64,000 nucleotides of DNA from Corynebacterium sp. J010B-136 (GCF_002967075.1 NZ_PUGE01000006.1:1-64000); one strand, 5' to 3'; positions 8,776 through 17,733 are shown, counted from the first letter of the stretch. Made by a program: numbers and translations. The notes: generated from the sequence alone by a model not told the origin.

Positions 8776-9336
8776 ATGTCTCAATACCCAATCACCATTA
8801 CCGGAAACCTGACCGACGACCCTTTCGTTACCAAATTCAGCAGCGACAAAGTAAATACCCGTTTGCGCATTGCTTCTTCGCGTCGCACGCGCCATACCAA
8901 CTCCAACGGTGAATTTGAATGGCGCGATAGCGATACCGTGTATATCAACATCGAACTATGGGGACAGTTGGCCATTAACACTTCTAAGTCTTTAAAGAAG
9001 GGCATGCCGGTTATCGCCTTGGGATCTTTGTGCACTGATACCTGGACCGATAATGAAACCCAAAAGCAACGCGAACGCACTTACATGCGCGGCCTGCAGG
9101 TCGGCATTGATATGAACCGCTACATTGTGGCTTCACAACGCATGGATGCCTTGCATACTCCAGAGGGGATGGTGCTCAACTCTGGTTCGGAAGCGTTGCA
9201 CATTAACAAGGACTACACCCTGGATAAGGAAGATGTCATTGATGAAACCGGAGTCGAAGAAGTAGTGCCTGCTTCTTTCGATGACCCACGCGAAGCTGAG
9301 GCGGAAAAGGAGGAAGTAGCTGTAGCGAACTTCTAA
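8776..9336 (+). CDS. ssbB: Single-stranded DNA-binding protein, SsbB-like paralogue
   Basis: OB-fold SSB of 186 aa. The fold occupies about residues 1-115 (ITITGNLTDDPFV at the start, VYINIELWGQLA, KKGMPVIALGSL, ERTYMRGLQVGIDM) and is followed by an acidic tail. The tail ends EEEVAVANF rather than the DDDIPF-type partner-binding tip of main replicative SSBs. The position before ettA matches mycobacterial SsbB (Rv2478c-Rv2477c), a second SSB distinct from the one beside rpsF. AAGGA lies 8 nt before the ATG. The inverted DnaA boxes upstream suggest a link with replication control. Confidence 0.88.
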   Translation: MSQYPITITGNLTDDPFVTKFSSDKVNTRLRIASSRRTRHTNSNGEFEWRDSDTVYINIELWGQLAINTSKSLKKGMPVIALGSLCTDTWTDNETQKQRERTYMRGLQVGIDMNRYIVASQRMDALHTPEGMVLNSGSEALHINKDYTLDKEDVIDETGVEEVVPASFDDPREAEAEKEEVAVANF

Positions 9337-9447
9337 GAAAAAACTGTCCCAAGTCTCATTCGATGCTGTTAATTACAGCGTCGGCCATTACAGTGGTGCG
9401 TGGAGAATTTCAGATTGAGAAATTAGTCTTTGCCACATTTTCTGCTC

Positions 9448-9453
9448 CATAAT
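9448..9453 (+). promoter_or_regulatory. Candidate -10 for the ettA transcript or upstream ORF
   Basis: CATAAT ends 7 nt before the ATG of a 19-codon ORF and 117 bp before ettA. The spacing equals that of the leaderless genes in this window. Confidence 0.35.
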
Positions 9454-9460
9454 AATGGTT

Positions 9461-9520
9461 ATGAGCCGTATCCTGCGCTTGCTACTGGCTAATGCCGGTG
9501 GCAGGCGTTCATTTATTTAG
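9461..9520 (+). CDS. Possible 19-aa upstream ORF in the ettA leader
   Basis: ATG 9461 to TAG 9520 encodes a short basic peptide beginning MSRILRLLLANAGG and ending RRSFI. It follows a CATAAT box by 7 nt, the leaderless spacing, and ends 50 bp before ettA. Translated leaders are known to control some antibiotic-resistance ABC-F genes, but ettA itself is not known for that. It could equally be chance. Confidence 0.25.
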   Translation: MSRILRLLLANAGGRRSFI

Positions 9521-9570
9521 TCAGTCGGGTACGCTTTGTGGTGATAAAACTCGAAAATTAAGGGAGTGAC

Positions 9571-11241
9571 ATGGGCGAGTTCATCTATACGATGAAAAAC
9601 GTGCGTAAAGCCATCGGCGACAAGGTCATTTTGGACAATGTCACCATGGCTTTCTACCCAGGCGCAAAGATTGGTGTTGTAGGTCCCAACGGCGCGGGTA
9701 AGTCTTCAATTCTGAAGATTATGGCTGGTCTAGACCAGCCTTCCAACGGTGAGGCATTCCTGGATCCAGGTGCTACCGTCGGCATTCTGCAGCAGGAACC
9801 ACCACTGAACGAAGAAAAGACAGTGCGTGAAAACGTTGAAGAGGGTCTTGGTGAGATTTTCGAAAAGAAGCAGCGTTTTGAAGCCATTGCAGAAGAAATG
9901 GCTACCAACTACACCGATGAGCTCATGGATGAAATGGGCAAGCTGCAAGAGGAACTCGACGCAGCAGATGCATGGGAAGTTGATTCCAAGATCGAGCAGG
10001 CAATGGAAGCATTGCGCTGCCCGCCTTCCGATGCCCCAGTGACCAAGCTTTCCGGTGGTGAGCGCCGCCGCGTTGCTTTGGCGAAACTGCTGTTGAGCGA
10101 GCCAGACCTGCTGCTGCTCGATGAGCCTACTAACCACTTGGATGCTGAGTCCGTGCAGTGGTTGGAAAAGCACCTGGAAAACTACCCAGGCGCTGTTCTG
10201 GCCGTTACACACGACCGCTACTTCCTTGACCACGTAGCGGGTTGGATCTGTGAGGTTGACCGCGGCAAGCTGTACCCATACGAAGGCAACTACTCCACTT
10301 ACTTGGAGAAGAAGGCCGAGCGTTTGGAAGTAGCGGGCAAGAAGGATGCCAAGCTGCGTAAGCGTCTGAAGGACGAACTGGCATGGGTTCGTTCCGGTGC
10401 GAAGGCACGTCAGGCAAAGAACAAGGCGCGTCTGGAGCGCTACGAGGAAATGGCTGCCGAAGCTGAGCAGTACAAGAAGCTGGACTTTGAAGAAATCCAG
10501 ATTCCTACTCCACCACGTCTGGGCAACAAGGTGGTTGAAGCTAAGAACCTGACCAAGGGCTTTGACAGCCGCACCCTGATTAAGGACCTGTCGTTTACGC
10601 TGCCTCGTAACGGTATCGTCGGCGTTATTGGCCCGAACGGTGTTGGTAAGACCACCTTGTTCAAGACGATTGTTGGCTTGGAAGAGCCAGACGCTGGCTC
10701 CGTTGATGTTGGCGAGACCGTTCAGCTGTCCTACGTGGACCAGAACCGTGCAAACATCGATCCGGAATCAACCGTGTGGGAAGTAGTCTCTGAAGGTTTG
10801 GACTACATCACCGTCGGCCAAAACGAGATGCCATCGCGTGCATACCTGTCGGCATTCGGTTTCAAGGGCCCAGATCAGCAAAAGCCATCCAAGGTGCTCT
10901 CCGGTGGTGAGCGTAACCGCCTGAACTTGGCTTTGACCTTGAAAGAGGGCGGAAACCTGATTCTGCTCGATGAGCCTACCAACGACTTGGACGTGGAAAC
11001 GCTTGGTTCTTTGGAGAACGCGCTTGAGAAATTCCCTGGCTGTGCCGTGGTCATTTCTCACGACCGTTGGTTCCTGGACCGTACCTGTACCCACATCTTG
11101 GCCTGGGAAGGCAACGTTGAAGAAGGCCAGTGGTACTGGTTCGAGGGTAACTTCGGCGACTACGAGAAGAACAAGATTGAGCGCCTCGGCGAAGATGCAG
11201 CTCGTCCTTCCCGTGTGACCCACCGCAAGCTGACTCGTTAG
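9571..11241 (+). CDS. ettA: Energy-dependent translational throttle protein EttA (ABC-F)
   Basis: Soluble ABC-F ATPase that binds the ribosomal E site and gates entry into elongation according to ATP/ADP. It has two ABC domains: Walker A GPNGAGKSS near residue 37 with signature LSGGERRRVALAKLLL and LLLLDEPTNHLD near residue 185, then Walker A GPNGVGKTT near residue 352 with LSGGERNR and LLDEPTNDLD. The tRNA-interacting linker of charged helices lies between (about 240-320). At 556 aa it matches EttA length. AAGGGAG lies 6 nt upstream. Neighbours match the mycobacterial Rv2477c locus. Confidence 0.95.
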   Translation: MGEFIYTMKNVRKAIGDKVILDNVTMAFYPGAKIGVVGPNGAGKSSILKIMAGLDQPSNGEAFLDPGATVGILQQEPPLNEEKTVRENVEEGLGEIFEKKQRFEAIAEEMATNYTDELMDEMGKLQEELDAADAWEVDSKIEQAMEALRCPPSDAPVTKLSGGERRRVALAKLLLSEPDLLLLDEPTNHLDAESVQWLEKHLENYPGAVLAVTHDRYFLDHVAGWICEVDRGKLYPYEGNYSTYLEKKAERLEVAGKKDAKLRKRLKDELAWVRSGAKARQAKNKARLERYEEMAAEAEQYKKLDFEEIQIPTPPRLGNKVVEAKNLTKGFDSRTLIKDLSFTLPRNGIVGVIGPNGVGKTTLFKTIVGLEEPDAGSVDVGETVQLSYVDQNRANIDPESTVWEVVSEGLDYITVGQNEMPSRAYLSAFGFKGPDQQKPSKVLSGGERNRLNLALTLKEGGNLILLDEPTNDLDVETLGSLENALEKFPGCAVVISHDRWFLDRTCTHILAWEGNVEEGQWYWFEGNFGDYEKNKIERLGEDAARPSRVTHRKLTR

Positions 11242-11295
11242 TGTTAGGTGGTGGGAAGTCTATTCTCTACCACTTAGAACCTCGATAAACTAGAA

Positions 11296-11334
11296 GCGAT
11301 AGTGCACGGAAGATGTGTACTATCGCCTCTTGTT
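11296..11334 (+). terminator. Hairpin terminator after ettA
   Basis: 12-bp stem GCGATAGTGCAC / GTGTACTATCGC with one G-T pair and a 7-nt loop, followed by CTCTTGTTT. Confidence 0.65.
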
Positions 11335-11465
11335 TAATTAGACCTATTAATTTTATGATTTGACCAGGTTAGCGCCAGTTTTCAGGCACTTCCTGCACGC
11401 GAAGGTGCAGGCATTGTCTGAGGCTGGGTTAACCGGGAAATAAACCCAAGGAGTATTGCCGCCCT

Positions 11466-11948
11466 ATGGCTTCAGATTCCATCCACACCCACCACATTCC
11501 GGTTCGCTGGTCTGATTTTGACCGCTATGGCCACATCATGAATGCGAACTACGTGGAAATCGCACAGGAAGCGCGCCTGGCTTTTGCAGAAGATAAATTC
11601 TATTCACAGGATATTGATTTTGCAGCTTTCGTTCGCCACCTTGATGTGGACTTCCGCAAGCCGATTGAGCCTGAAGGAAATTCCGAACTGCTCATCGAGT
11701 CTCAGGTTGTAGAAGTCGGCAACACTTCTTTTGTAACCCGTCAGGAAATCAAAGATAAGCACGGTCGTACCGCGTGCGTGGTTGAGTGTGTACAGGTTGC
11801 GGTTGACTTGGAGACACAGACGCCGCGTTCTTTGACTGAGCAAGAGCGTGAGATTTTGCTCAACATCGGCCAAACCAAGGTTGAAGAAAAGCAACCAGCA
11901 GCCGCTGAGGCTGACTTGGGCTTGGGTGAAATCGGTTACGACGACTAA
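11466..11948 (+). CDS. Acyl-CoA thioesterase, hotdog fold
   Basis: 160-aa member of the 4HBT/FadM-type thioesterases that hydrolyse acyl-CoA. The N-terminal RWSDFDRYGHIMNANYVE carries the family's catalytic Asp and conserved Asn-Tyr region, and a typical hotdog core follows to about residue 135. The last 20 residues are acidic and probably disordered. AAGGAG lies 11 nt before the ATG. Its position after ettA corresponds to mycobacterial Rv2475c. Chain-length preference is unknown. Confidence 0.85.
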   Translation: MASDSIHTHHIPVRWSDFDRYGHIMNANYVEIAQEARLAFAEDKFYSQDIDFAAFVRHLDVDFRKPIEPEGNSELLIESQVVEVGNTSFVTRQEIKDKHGRTACVVECVQVAVDLETQTPRSLTEQEREILLNIGQTKVEEKQPAAAEADLGLGEIGYDD

Positions 11949-12025
11949 CCTGTCATCGCGCTCGGGCTAGAGTCGGTAGGGAAGTGAATTACTTAAAACC
12001 TACGACAAGACTCAGGAGACGCACT

Positions 12026-12700
12026 ATGGATGAAGTATTGATGCTGCACGGCGGCGGAGCGGGGATGGTTTCTTTCCTCGCCCGGGTGACGGGCATTGAT
12101 GCCACAGCCATGGTGCGTCTTCGTCAATTAACCGATGGCTCCGATGGCCAAGCACCCGTAGTCGATGTCTTTGCCACGACACCTTTTGAAGTGGTTGCGG
12201 CGCGACGCCTGCAAGGTGTGATTAGCCGCGATGGCGCCGTCGTTGGCGCGGACACCATGCTCGAAGCGCTCAACGCTACTGACTTTGCAGCGGCAAGTTC
12301 GGATTCTCCGATTGAGCTAAACTTGGGCCGCCCGCGTGACCCATCCTGGCCGGGCGCGCTGCCGCCTGCTGTGGGATTTAAGCTCATTGATAATTTGCCG
12401 GTGGATGTTGCACGGCACCTATCCGATGAGGGACAAAAGCTCGCGCGCCAGTTCTCTGGTCCCATGGGGCCACCGCAGAGCCTTATGAACCAAAAGGTCA
12501 TTACGGCCTCGTCTGAGGACGTGAGCGTCGAGATTCCCATGCGCATGATTTTTGCCTGCACCAATTTAGGTCTGATCCCAAACTTTGCCGCGCCGATGGA
12601 TGTGCCGCGCCATTTGCGTATTTCGGGGCTCGGTCGCTGGGTGCGCTTGGATGCGGCTTTTGGTTCGGTGTATCACTCCAACCGGCTGTCGCTGTTTTAA
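12026..12700 (+). CDS. Conserved actinobacterial protein of unknown function
   Basis: 224 aa from ATG 12026, chosen because CAGGAG lies 7-12 nt upstream; the longer frame from 11984 has no such site. A -10-like TAGAGT at 11968-11973 would give a leader of about 45 nt. The sequence starts MDEVLMLHGGGAGM, is neutral to slightly acidic, and has no clear membrane helix or catalytic motif that I recognise. The position between the thioesterase and ald may match Rv2474c of M. tuberculosis, also uncharacterised. Confidence 0.75.
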   Translation: MDEVLMLHGGGAGMVSFLARVTGIDATAMVRLRQLTDGSDGQAPVVDVFATTPFEVVAARRLQGVISRDGAVVGADTMLEALNATDFAAASSDSPIELNLGRPRDPSWPGALPPAVGFKLIDNLPVDVARHLSDEGQKLARQFSGPMGPPQSLMNQKVITASSEDVSVEIPMRMIFACTNLGLIPNFAAPMDVPRHLRISGLGRWVRLDAAFGSVYHSNRLSLF

Positions 12701-12835
12701 ACCGAAGGTTGCGCTGGCAAAAGTTCTCTCTGGATTTTCCCAACGGACCGGTTGTGCGCGCGTAGGGTGGGTTTTATCCACCCTCGCTCCAGCGCAGGAT
12801 ATTGAATACTTGCGCTCCTTTAAGAAAGGCACAGC

Positions 12836-13921
12836 ATGCGCATTGGTATTCCCGCTGAGATAATGAATGGCGAAAGTCGAGTCGCGGCGACTCCGGCGTC
12901 TGTTCGCACCTTGGTCCAAGATGGTCATGAAGTCTTAGTCCAACAAGGAGCAGGTGCTGGCGCCAGCTTCTTCGATGAAGAATATGCAAACTCCGGTGCC
13001 ACGGTGGTGGACTCAGCGCAGCAGGTGTGGGAATCCGCGCAGCTTGTGCTCAAGGTCAAAGAACCTTTGGAAGAGGAATATGGCTATCTGCGCGAAGACC
13101 TCGTGTTATTTACCTACCTGCACCTTGCTGCCTCCAAGCAGCTGACTCAGGCGCTGCTGGATTCCGGCTGCACCGCGTTAGCTTATGAAACTGTCACGGA
13201 CCGTCATGGCGGGCTCCCGCTGTTAACTCCCATGTCGCAGGTTGCGGGGCGTCTGGCGGTTATTGAAGGTGCACACCATTTGATGTCCACCCAAGGCGGA
13301 CGGGGAGTGTTGCTGCCAGGTGTGCCAGGAACCAAGCCAGCACGCGTTGTTGTCATTGGTGGCGGCCAGGTTGGCGCTTCAGCAGTGGCGATGGCCACGG
13401 GCTTGCGCGCAGAGGTTACCGTCTTGGATTTGGAACCACGCATTTTGCAGCATTTCGATGACTTGTATCAAGGCCGTGTGCGTACCCAAATCTCTGATCC
13501 GGTGACGCTGCGTGAAGAACTTGTGGAAGCAGACCTGGTTATCGGCGCGGTGCTGATTCCCGGTGCAGCTGCCCCGAAGCTGGTCACCGAAGACATGGTT
13601 AAAGATATGAAACCTGGAGCAGTGCTTGTCGATGTTGCTATCGACCAAGGTGGATGTTTTGAAAACTCGCGCAAAACCACCCACGCTGAGCCGACTTTTA
13701 AGGTCCACGACACGATATTTTATTGCGTGGCTAATATGCCGGGTGCGGTAGCGAATACCTCGACCCGGGCGTTGACGACCGCGACGTTGAACTATGTCCG
13801 CGACATTGCTGCAGAGGGCGTCGATGGCGCGTTTGAGCGCTCGAGTGGCTTGCGCGATGGACTGATGGCCCGCGGTGGCAAGCTTCTTTCCGAACCGGTG
13901 CGCAAGGCATTAGATCTTTAA
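12836..13921 (+). CDS. ald: Alanine dehydrogenase
   Basis: NAD-dependent interconversion of L-alanine with pyruvate and ammonia. The N-terminus MRIGIPAEIMNGESRVAATP and the substrate-binding LKVKEPLEEEY (Lys near residue 76) are characteristic, and the Rossmann motif VVIGGGQVGASAVAMA starts near residue 170. A loop VDVAIDQGG follows, carrying the conserved Asp. The 361-aa length is a little short of the usual 370. GAAAGG lies 7 nt upstream of the ATG. The alanine symporter near 1-2.7 kb could supply substrate, though it is not co-transcribed. Confidence 0.93.
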   Translation: MRIGIPAEIMNGESRVAATPASVRTLVQDGHEVLVQQGAGAGASFFDEEYANSGATVVDSAQQVWESAQLVLKVKEPLEEEYGYLREDLVLFTYLHLAASKQLTQALLDSGCTALAYETVTDRHGGLPLLTPMSQVAGRLAVIEGAHHLMSTQGGRGVLLPGVPGTKPARVVVIGGGQVGASAVAMATGLRAEVTVLDLEPRILQHFDDLYQGRVRTQISDPVTLREELVEADLVIGAVLIPGAAAPKLVTEDMVKDMKPGAVLVDVAIDQGGCFENSRKTTHAEPTFKVHDTIFYCVANMPGAVANTSTRALTTATLNYVRDIAAEGVDGAFERSSGLRDGLMARGGKLLSEPVRKALDL

Positions 13922-13982
13922 ATTAGGCTAGGCTTGGCTGGGTTACAAGGTTGTGGTGCGTGCCCAGAAAGAAGGTCTAGCG

Positions 13983-14786
13983 ATGTCGAGCGCTGCGGAA
14001 TTTTACGACAAGTTACTTGCAGAGATACTCGATACTCCGGTTGCCGCGGTATCCCAGGGATTCCACTGGACGCGGGTTACCACGACTGATCAAGCGATGG
14101 GCTTGGCATACACGATGGCTGGGACTACGCGGCCCGAGATATCAGAGAAGCCTTATCAAGAAGGCGAGTCGCTCACCGACGTTGCGCGCCTAACCTTGAG
14201 CTGGAATTTGTGCGAGGCAGCCATCGGGGCAGCAGCGCTAAATGCGCACTTTTCTACACCGGAAGTAGCGCGGCACAACGGGTTTACTCCAGCAGGTGAG
14301 GGGCAATTTTATCCGCAGGTATTTGAAGCCTTTTTTGAAATTGTTGCCGGTAAGAAAGTTGCGGTAGTCGGGCACTTTCCCTTTGCACCTGCGGCGTTGG
14401 AGAAAGCCAGCGACTTTGCCATGCTCGAAACTAATGCCCAGCCTGGTGATTATCCTGCATCGGCGTGTGAGTTCATCTTGCCGGAGGCGGACTTTGTCTT
14501 TTTGAGCGGTTCAGCCATCGTCAATAAAACGCTGCCGCGGCTGCTTGAGCTATCGCAAGACGCTTTTACCACGGTGGTGGGACCGAGTACTCCACTGAGC
14601 CCAGTGCTTTTCGATGCCGGCGCGGACTACCTTGCCGGTTTAGTAACCACAGATGCGCGCGGTATGGAACAAGCGTTGAGCGCTATCCGCTTTCCAGGAA
14701 TGATGGACAATGGCTTCCGCGCGGATCAATTTAGCCCGGGTACAAATTACCGGGGCATTGTCGCAGACCTTAAGGAGCTTTATTGA
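13983..14786 (+). CDS. DUF4213/DUF364 protein, putative heavy-metal chelation family
   Basis: 267 aa from ATG 13983 with AGAAGG 7 nt upstream. The N-terminal part (about 1-110) resembles the enolase-N-like DUF4213 and the C-terminal part the Rossmann-like DUF364, a pair annotated in families as putative heavy-metal chelation. Motifs include VAVVGHFPFAPAALEKA near residue 130, TTVVGPSTPLSPVLFDAGADYLAG near residue 198, and a closing NYRGIVADLKELY. TAGGCT at 13930 is a likely -10. The last 17 nt overlap the convergent glbO 3' end. The ligand is unknown. Confidence 0.7.
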   Translation: MSSAAEFYDKLLAEILDTPVAAVSQGFHWTRVTTTDQAMGLAYTMAGTTRPEISEKPYQEGESLTDVARLTLSWNLCEAAIGAAALNAHFSTPEVARHNGFTPAGEGQFYPQVFEAFFEIVAGKKVAVVGHFPFAPAALEKASDFAMLETNAQPGDYPASACEFILPEADFVFLSGSAIVNKTLPRLLELSQDAFTTVVGPSTPLSPVLFDAGADYLAGLVTTDARGMEQALSAIRFPGMMDNGFRADQFSPGTNYRGIVADLKELY

Positions 14787-15162
14787 TAAGCATTCCTGCA
14801 AGCTGATTCATGTGCTGCCACAGCATTTGGCGATAGGCCTGCGGAAGTGTTTCTTCATCAATTTGGTCGAGGGAATTTTTCATCAATTCCAGCCAGCGGT
14901 CATGCGCTGCCATATCGATGGGGAACTTGGCGTGACGCAGGCGCATCCGGGGCGCGCCGCGATTTTCATTAAATAGCGGTGGACCGCCCCAATATTGCGA
15001 TAAAAACCACGCGAGACGGTCTTCAGCACCGGCCATGTCATCCTCGGGGTACATCGGGCCCAAAATGTCATCGTCGGGGACCTGCGCGTAAAAGCCAGAA
15101 ACAATCTTGCGGAATGTAGGCATTCCACCAATTGCTTCATACACGCTGCCAGGGGTAGTCAT
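14770..15162 (-). CDS. glbO: Truncated hemoglobin, group II
   Basis: 130-aa 2-on-2 globin of the GlbO/TrHbO type that binds O2 and may act in peroxide or NO chemistry at the membrane. It starts SVYEAIGGMPTFRKIVSGFY, has WFLSQYWGGPPLF (group II tryptophan-rich E-helix region), RMRHAKF-type sequence with the proximal His (LRHAKF near residue 78) and a C-terminal helix. It starts 3 nt after the mscS stop, so it is co-transcribed with that gene. Close linkage to pepN is shared with M. tuberculosis Rv2470-Rv2467. Confidence 0.93.
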   Translation of the reverse strand: MTTPGSVYEAIGGMPTFRKIVSGFYAQVPDDDILGPMYPEDDMAGAEDRLAWFLSQYWGGPPLFNENRGAPRMRLRHAKFPIDMAAHDRWLELMKNSLDQIDEETLPQAYRQMLWQHMNQLAGMLINKAP

Positions 15163-15165
15163 GAG

Positions 15166-16203
15166 CTATTCCTCGTCCTTTTCCAGTTGTGGAGCAGTGA
15201 TACCAATACCATACGGGTAAGGGGTAGTTACGCCTGCATCATTCATGGAATTTAACACGCGGCCCTGCATGATGCGCTGGACCTGCCACTGCGAACCAGG
15301 CAGCGTCTTGACCGTCACGCGGAAAGACAGATAGTCCGGTTGGAAGTCGGAGACGCCGTTGACCACGGGTTCATCGAGAAGCAATTCTGCAACCTCGGGG
15401 CTCTTGGCAATTTTCTGCACGCTCTCTTCAATGACTTCAAACGCCTTTTCGGTGTCATTAGACAAGCCCACGGGCACCTGAATACGCGCGACAGAGAATT
15501 CATCCGAGTGGTTAGCAACCTTCAAGATTTCACCGTTGCGGATGTACCACAACGCGCCATCCATATCGCGCACCGTGGTAATGCGTAGCGTGATTTCTTC
15601 AACATCACCGAATACGCCATCGCCCAAGTCGATGGTGTCACCAATGCCGTACTGGTCTTCCAACAGCATGAAAATGCCGGAGAGGAAGTCCTTGACCAAG
15701 GACTGCGCACCAAAACCAAGCGCAACACCTAAGACACCTGCGGATGCAATCAGCGGAGCAATGTTCACGCCGACCTGATCCAATATGGCTAGCGCAGCCC
15801 AACCCCAGACGACAATCGCCGCGGCAGAGGTTGCAACCGTACCGAGGGTTTTAATGCGTGAGATGCGCCGGTTTTCCCGTGATTTGTCAATAGAGCGAAG
15901 CTGCTTTTCTTGTTTGTCTTTTTGCTTCTTGCTCAGTGCGCCTGGCAGCCCAATCTTATTGATGGGATTAGAGCGCGTGCCCTTCTTTTCAATGGAAGAC
16001 TTCGCCAGCTTGTTGATGACGCGCCGAGAAACCCAATGCAGAATCAGCGCGACGATAATAATGACGCCGATTTTGATAGGGCGTTCAATCAGCCACTCTT
16101 TGGTCGCGGGATCCGCCCACCAATTCGTGACATCAGCTACGGCTTGGCTGGGGCTGGCAGAAGCAAGCACGGTTGCATCTGCGAATAAGGGGGATGAAGA
16201 CAA
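15166..16203 (-). CDS. MscS-family mechanosensitive channel
   Basis: 345-aa small-conductance channel that opens on osmotic downshock. An N-terminal membrane helix (about 38-60), a long charged linker rich in Lys, and a second helix (about 120-140) precede the pore helix PLIASAGVLGVALGFGAQSLVKDFLSGIFML near residue 150. The cytoplasmic beta domain follows with EDQYGIGDTI. The only usable start is TTG 16203, because a TGA lies in frame just upstream; AAAGG is 12 nt away. It lacks the long C-terminal extension of the glutamate exporter MscCG of C. glutamicum, so it is probably a separate paralogue. Confidence 0.85.
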   Translation of the reverse strand: MSSSPLFADATVLASASPSQAVADVTNWWADPATKEWLIERPIKIGVIIIVALILHWVSRRVINKLAKSSIEKKGTRSNPINKIGLPGALSKKQKDKQEKQLRSIDKSRENRRISRIKTLGTVATSAAAIVVWGWAALAILDQVGVNIAPLIASAGVLGVALGFGAQSLVKDFLSGIFMLLEDQYGIGDTIDLGDGVFGDVEEITLRITTVRDMDGALWYIRNGEILKVANHSDEFSVARIQVPVGLSNDTEKAFEVIEESVQKIAKSPEVAELLLDEPVVNGVSDFQPDYLSFRVTVKTLPGSQWQVQRIMQGRVLNSMNDAGVTTPYPYGIGITAPQLEKDEE

Positions 16204-16408
16204 AAATGATCACAACCTTTCGCTCGGTTAGTTAGTTCATCGAATTCTGTGGAAATTTTCTACCCCGATGGTAATTATCCTGCCTTATTCTTTCCTGTGT
16301 GCACATGGCGCATGGTTGCTGCCAGCGCGAATTCTTCAGGGCTGTGAGTAGAAAGTTTTCAGCCGCAGGTTGTGGTGTGAATAATATTCGTGCCTTTTTA
16401 AATCAAAG

Positions 16409-16428
16409 TGAACAGCTTGGTCTATAGT
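16409..16428 (+). promoter_or_regulatory. metB promoter with McbR-like operator over the -10
   Basis: TATAGT at 16423-16428 is a good -10 giving a leader of about 57 nt. Overlapping it, TGAAC-N6-GTCTA at 16409-16424 matches the methionine/cysteine repressor McbR site (TAGAC-N6-GTCTA) at 8 of 10 positions. A repressor site over the -10 would fit known McbR control of metB in C. glutamicum. Confidence 0.45.
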
Positions 16429-16491
16429 GGGCGGTGGTCAGAATGGAAAGCCCATTTAAAATCACAATGAGATCACTGGAGGATTGTGCAT

Positions 16492-17655
16492 ATGTCTGGA
16501 AAAACCAAGCGCGAGCTTGCAAGTGGGTTTAACTCCCGCGCTATCCACGCTGGTTGGGAACCAGATGAACACATGGGCTCCATCAATGTTCCGATTTATG
16601 CCTCCACTACCTATGAGCAAAACGGGCTGGCGGAACTTCGCGGTGGCTTTGAGTACGGGCGCGTTGCTAACCCAACGGTGCGTTCATTAGAGCACACCCT
16701 GGCAGCATTAGAAGATGCGAAATACGCACGCGTCTTCGCCTCCGGCATGGCGGCTACCGATGCGCTGATTCGCATCCTGGTGCGCCCAGGTGACCACGTC
16801 ATCTTGGGCAACGATGCCTACGGCGGCACCTACCGTTTGCTCAACAACGACTACGGCGAGTGGGGCTTGGAGCTATCCATCGTCGATACCTCTGACCTGG
16901 ATGCAGTCGCTGCTGCGATTAAGCCGAATACCAAGCTGATTTGGTTGGAAACCCCGACCAACCCGGCGCTGACGGTTACCGATATCGAAGGCGTTGTTGC
17001 TATCAAGCAGCACGCGCAGGTGGTTGTGGATAACACCTTCGCGACTCCTTACCTGCAAAGTCCTTTGGCCTTGGGCGCAGATTATGTCCTGCACTCAACC
17101 ACCAAGTACCTAGGTGGCCACTCTGACGTGCTTGGCGGCGCGGTAGTTACCAATGATGAGCACGTCGATGAGCGTTTGCTCTACTTCCAGGGCTGCGTCG
17201 GCGCGGTATCTTCGCCTTTCGATGCCTACCTCACCGCCCGCGGCATCAAGACCTTGGCAGTGCGCATGGATCGTCACTGCAGCAATGCGCAACAAGTAGC
17301 GGAATATCTGCAGTCGCGTCCAGAGGTCAAGCAGGTTCTTTACCCAGGTCTGCCGGATCACCCAGGCCACGATATTGCTGCGAAGCAGATGCGTGGATTC
17401 GGCGGCATGATGTCGGTGCGCTTCCACAAGGAAGACCACGCCCGTCAGGCCTGTATGAATACCCGCTTGGTGTGTTTGGCGGAATCCTTGGGCGGTGTGG
17501 AATCGCTGATTGAGCACCCAGAGAAGATGACGCACGTCTCCGCTGAAGGCTCGGAGCTGGTGCCACCATCTGATCTGGTGCGTATCTCCATTGGTATTGA
17601 AGACATCGAGGATTTGCTCGCTGATTTTGAGCAAGCTTTAGACGCTTTGGATTAA
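16492..17655 (+). CDS. metB: Cystathionine gamma-synthase
   Basis: PLP enzyme that joins O-acetylhomoserine (or succinylhomoserine) with cysteine to give cystathionine in methionine synthesis. The N-terminus FNSRAIHAGWEPDE, YGRVANPT near residue 58, the phosphate loop ASGMAATDA near residue 85, and the PLP lysine in HSTTKYLGGHSD near residue 205 are all present. ATG 16492 (387 aa) is chosen because GGAGG ends 9 nt before it; the GTG two codons earlier is too close. C. glutamicum MetB has almost the same length. It is monocistronic, with its own terminator. Confidence 0.93.
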   Translation: MSGKTKRELASGFNSRAIHAGWEPDEHMGSINVPIYASTTYEQNGLAELRGGFEYGRVANPTVRSLEHTLAALEDAKYARVFASGMAATDALIRILVRPGDHVILGNDAYGGTYRLLNNDYGEWGLELSIVDTSDLDAVAAAIKPNTKLIWLETPTNPALTVTDIEGVVAIKQHAQVVVDNTFATPYLQSPLALGADYVLHSTTKYLGGHSDVLGGAVVTNDEHVDERLLYFQGCVGAVSSPFDAYLTARGIKTLAVRMDRHCSNAQQVAEYLQSRPEVKQVLYPGLPDHPGHDIAAKQMRGFGGMMSVRFHKEDHARQACMNTRLVCLAESLGGVESLIEHPEKMTHVSAEGSELVPPSDLVRISIGIEDIEDLLADFEQALDALD

Positions 17656-17670
17656 TTCTTTGAATATGGC

Positions 17671-17710
17671 AAAAGCTGCGGTAGATATCTGCTCTATCGC
17701 AGCTTTTGTC
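17671..17710 (+). terminator. Terminator after metB
   Basis: AAAAGCTGCG / CGCAGCTTTT perfect 10-bp outer stem with inner TAGA/TCTA pairing, followed by GTCTTTTC. Confidence 0.8.
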
Positions 17711-17720
17711 TTTTCATCAT

Positions 17721-17726
17721 TAGGGT
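17721..17726 (+). promoter_or_regulatory. -10 element, leaderless start of the SDR gene
   Basis: TAGGGT lies 7 nt before ATG 17734; no Shine-Dalgarno is present. Confidence 0.55.
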
Positions 17727-17733
17727 AGAAGTT

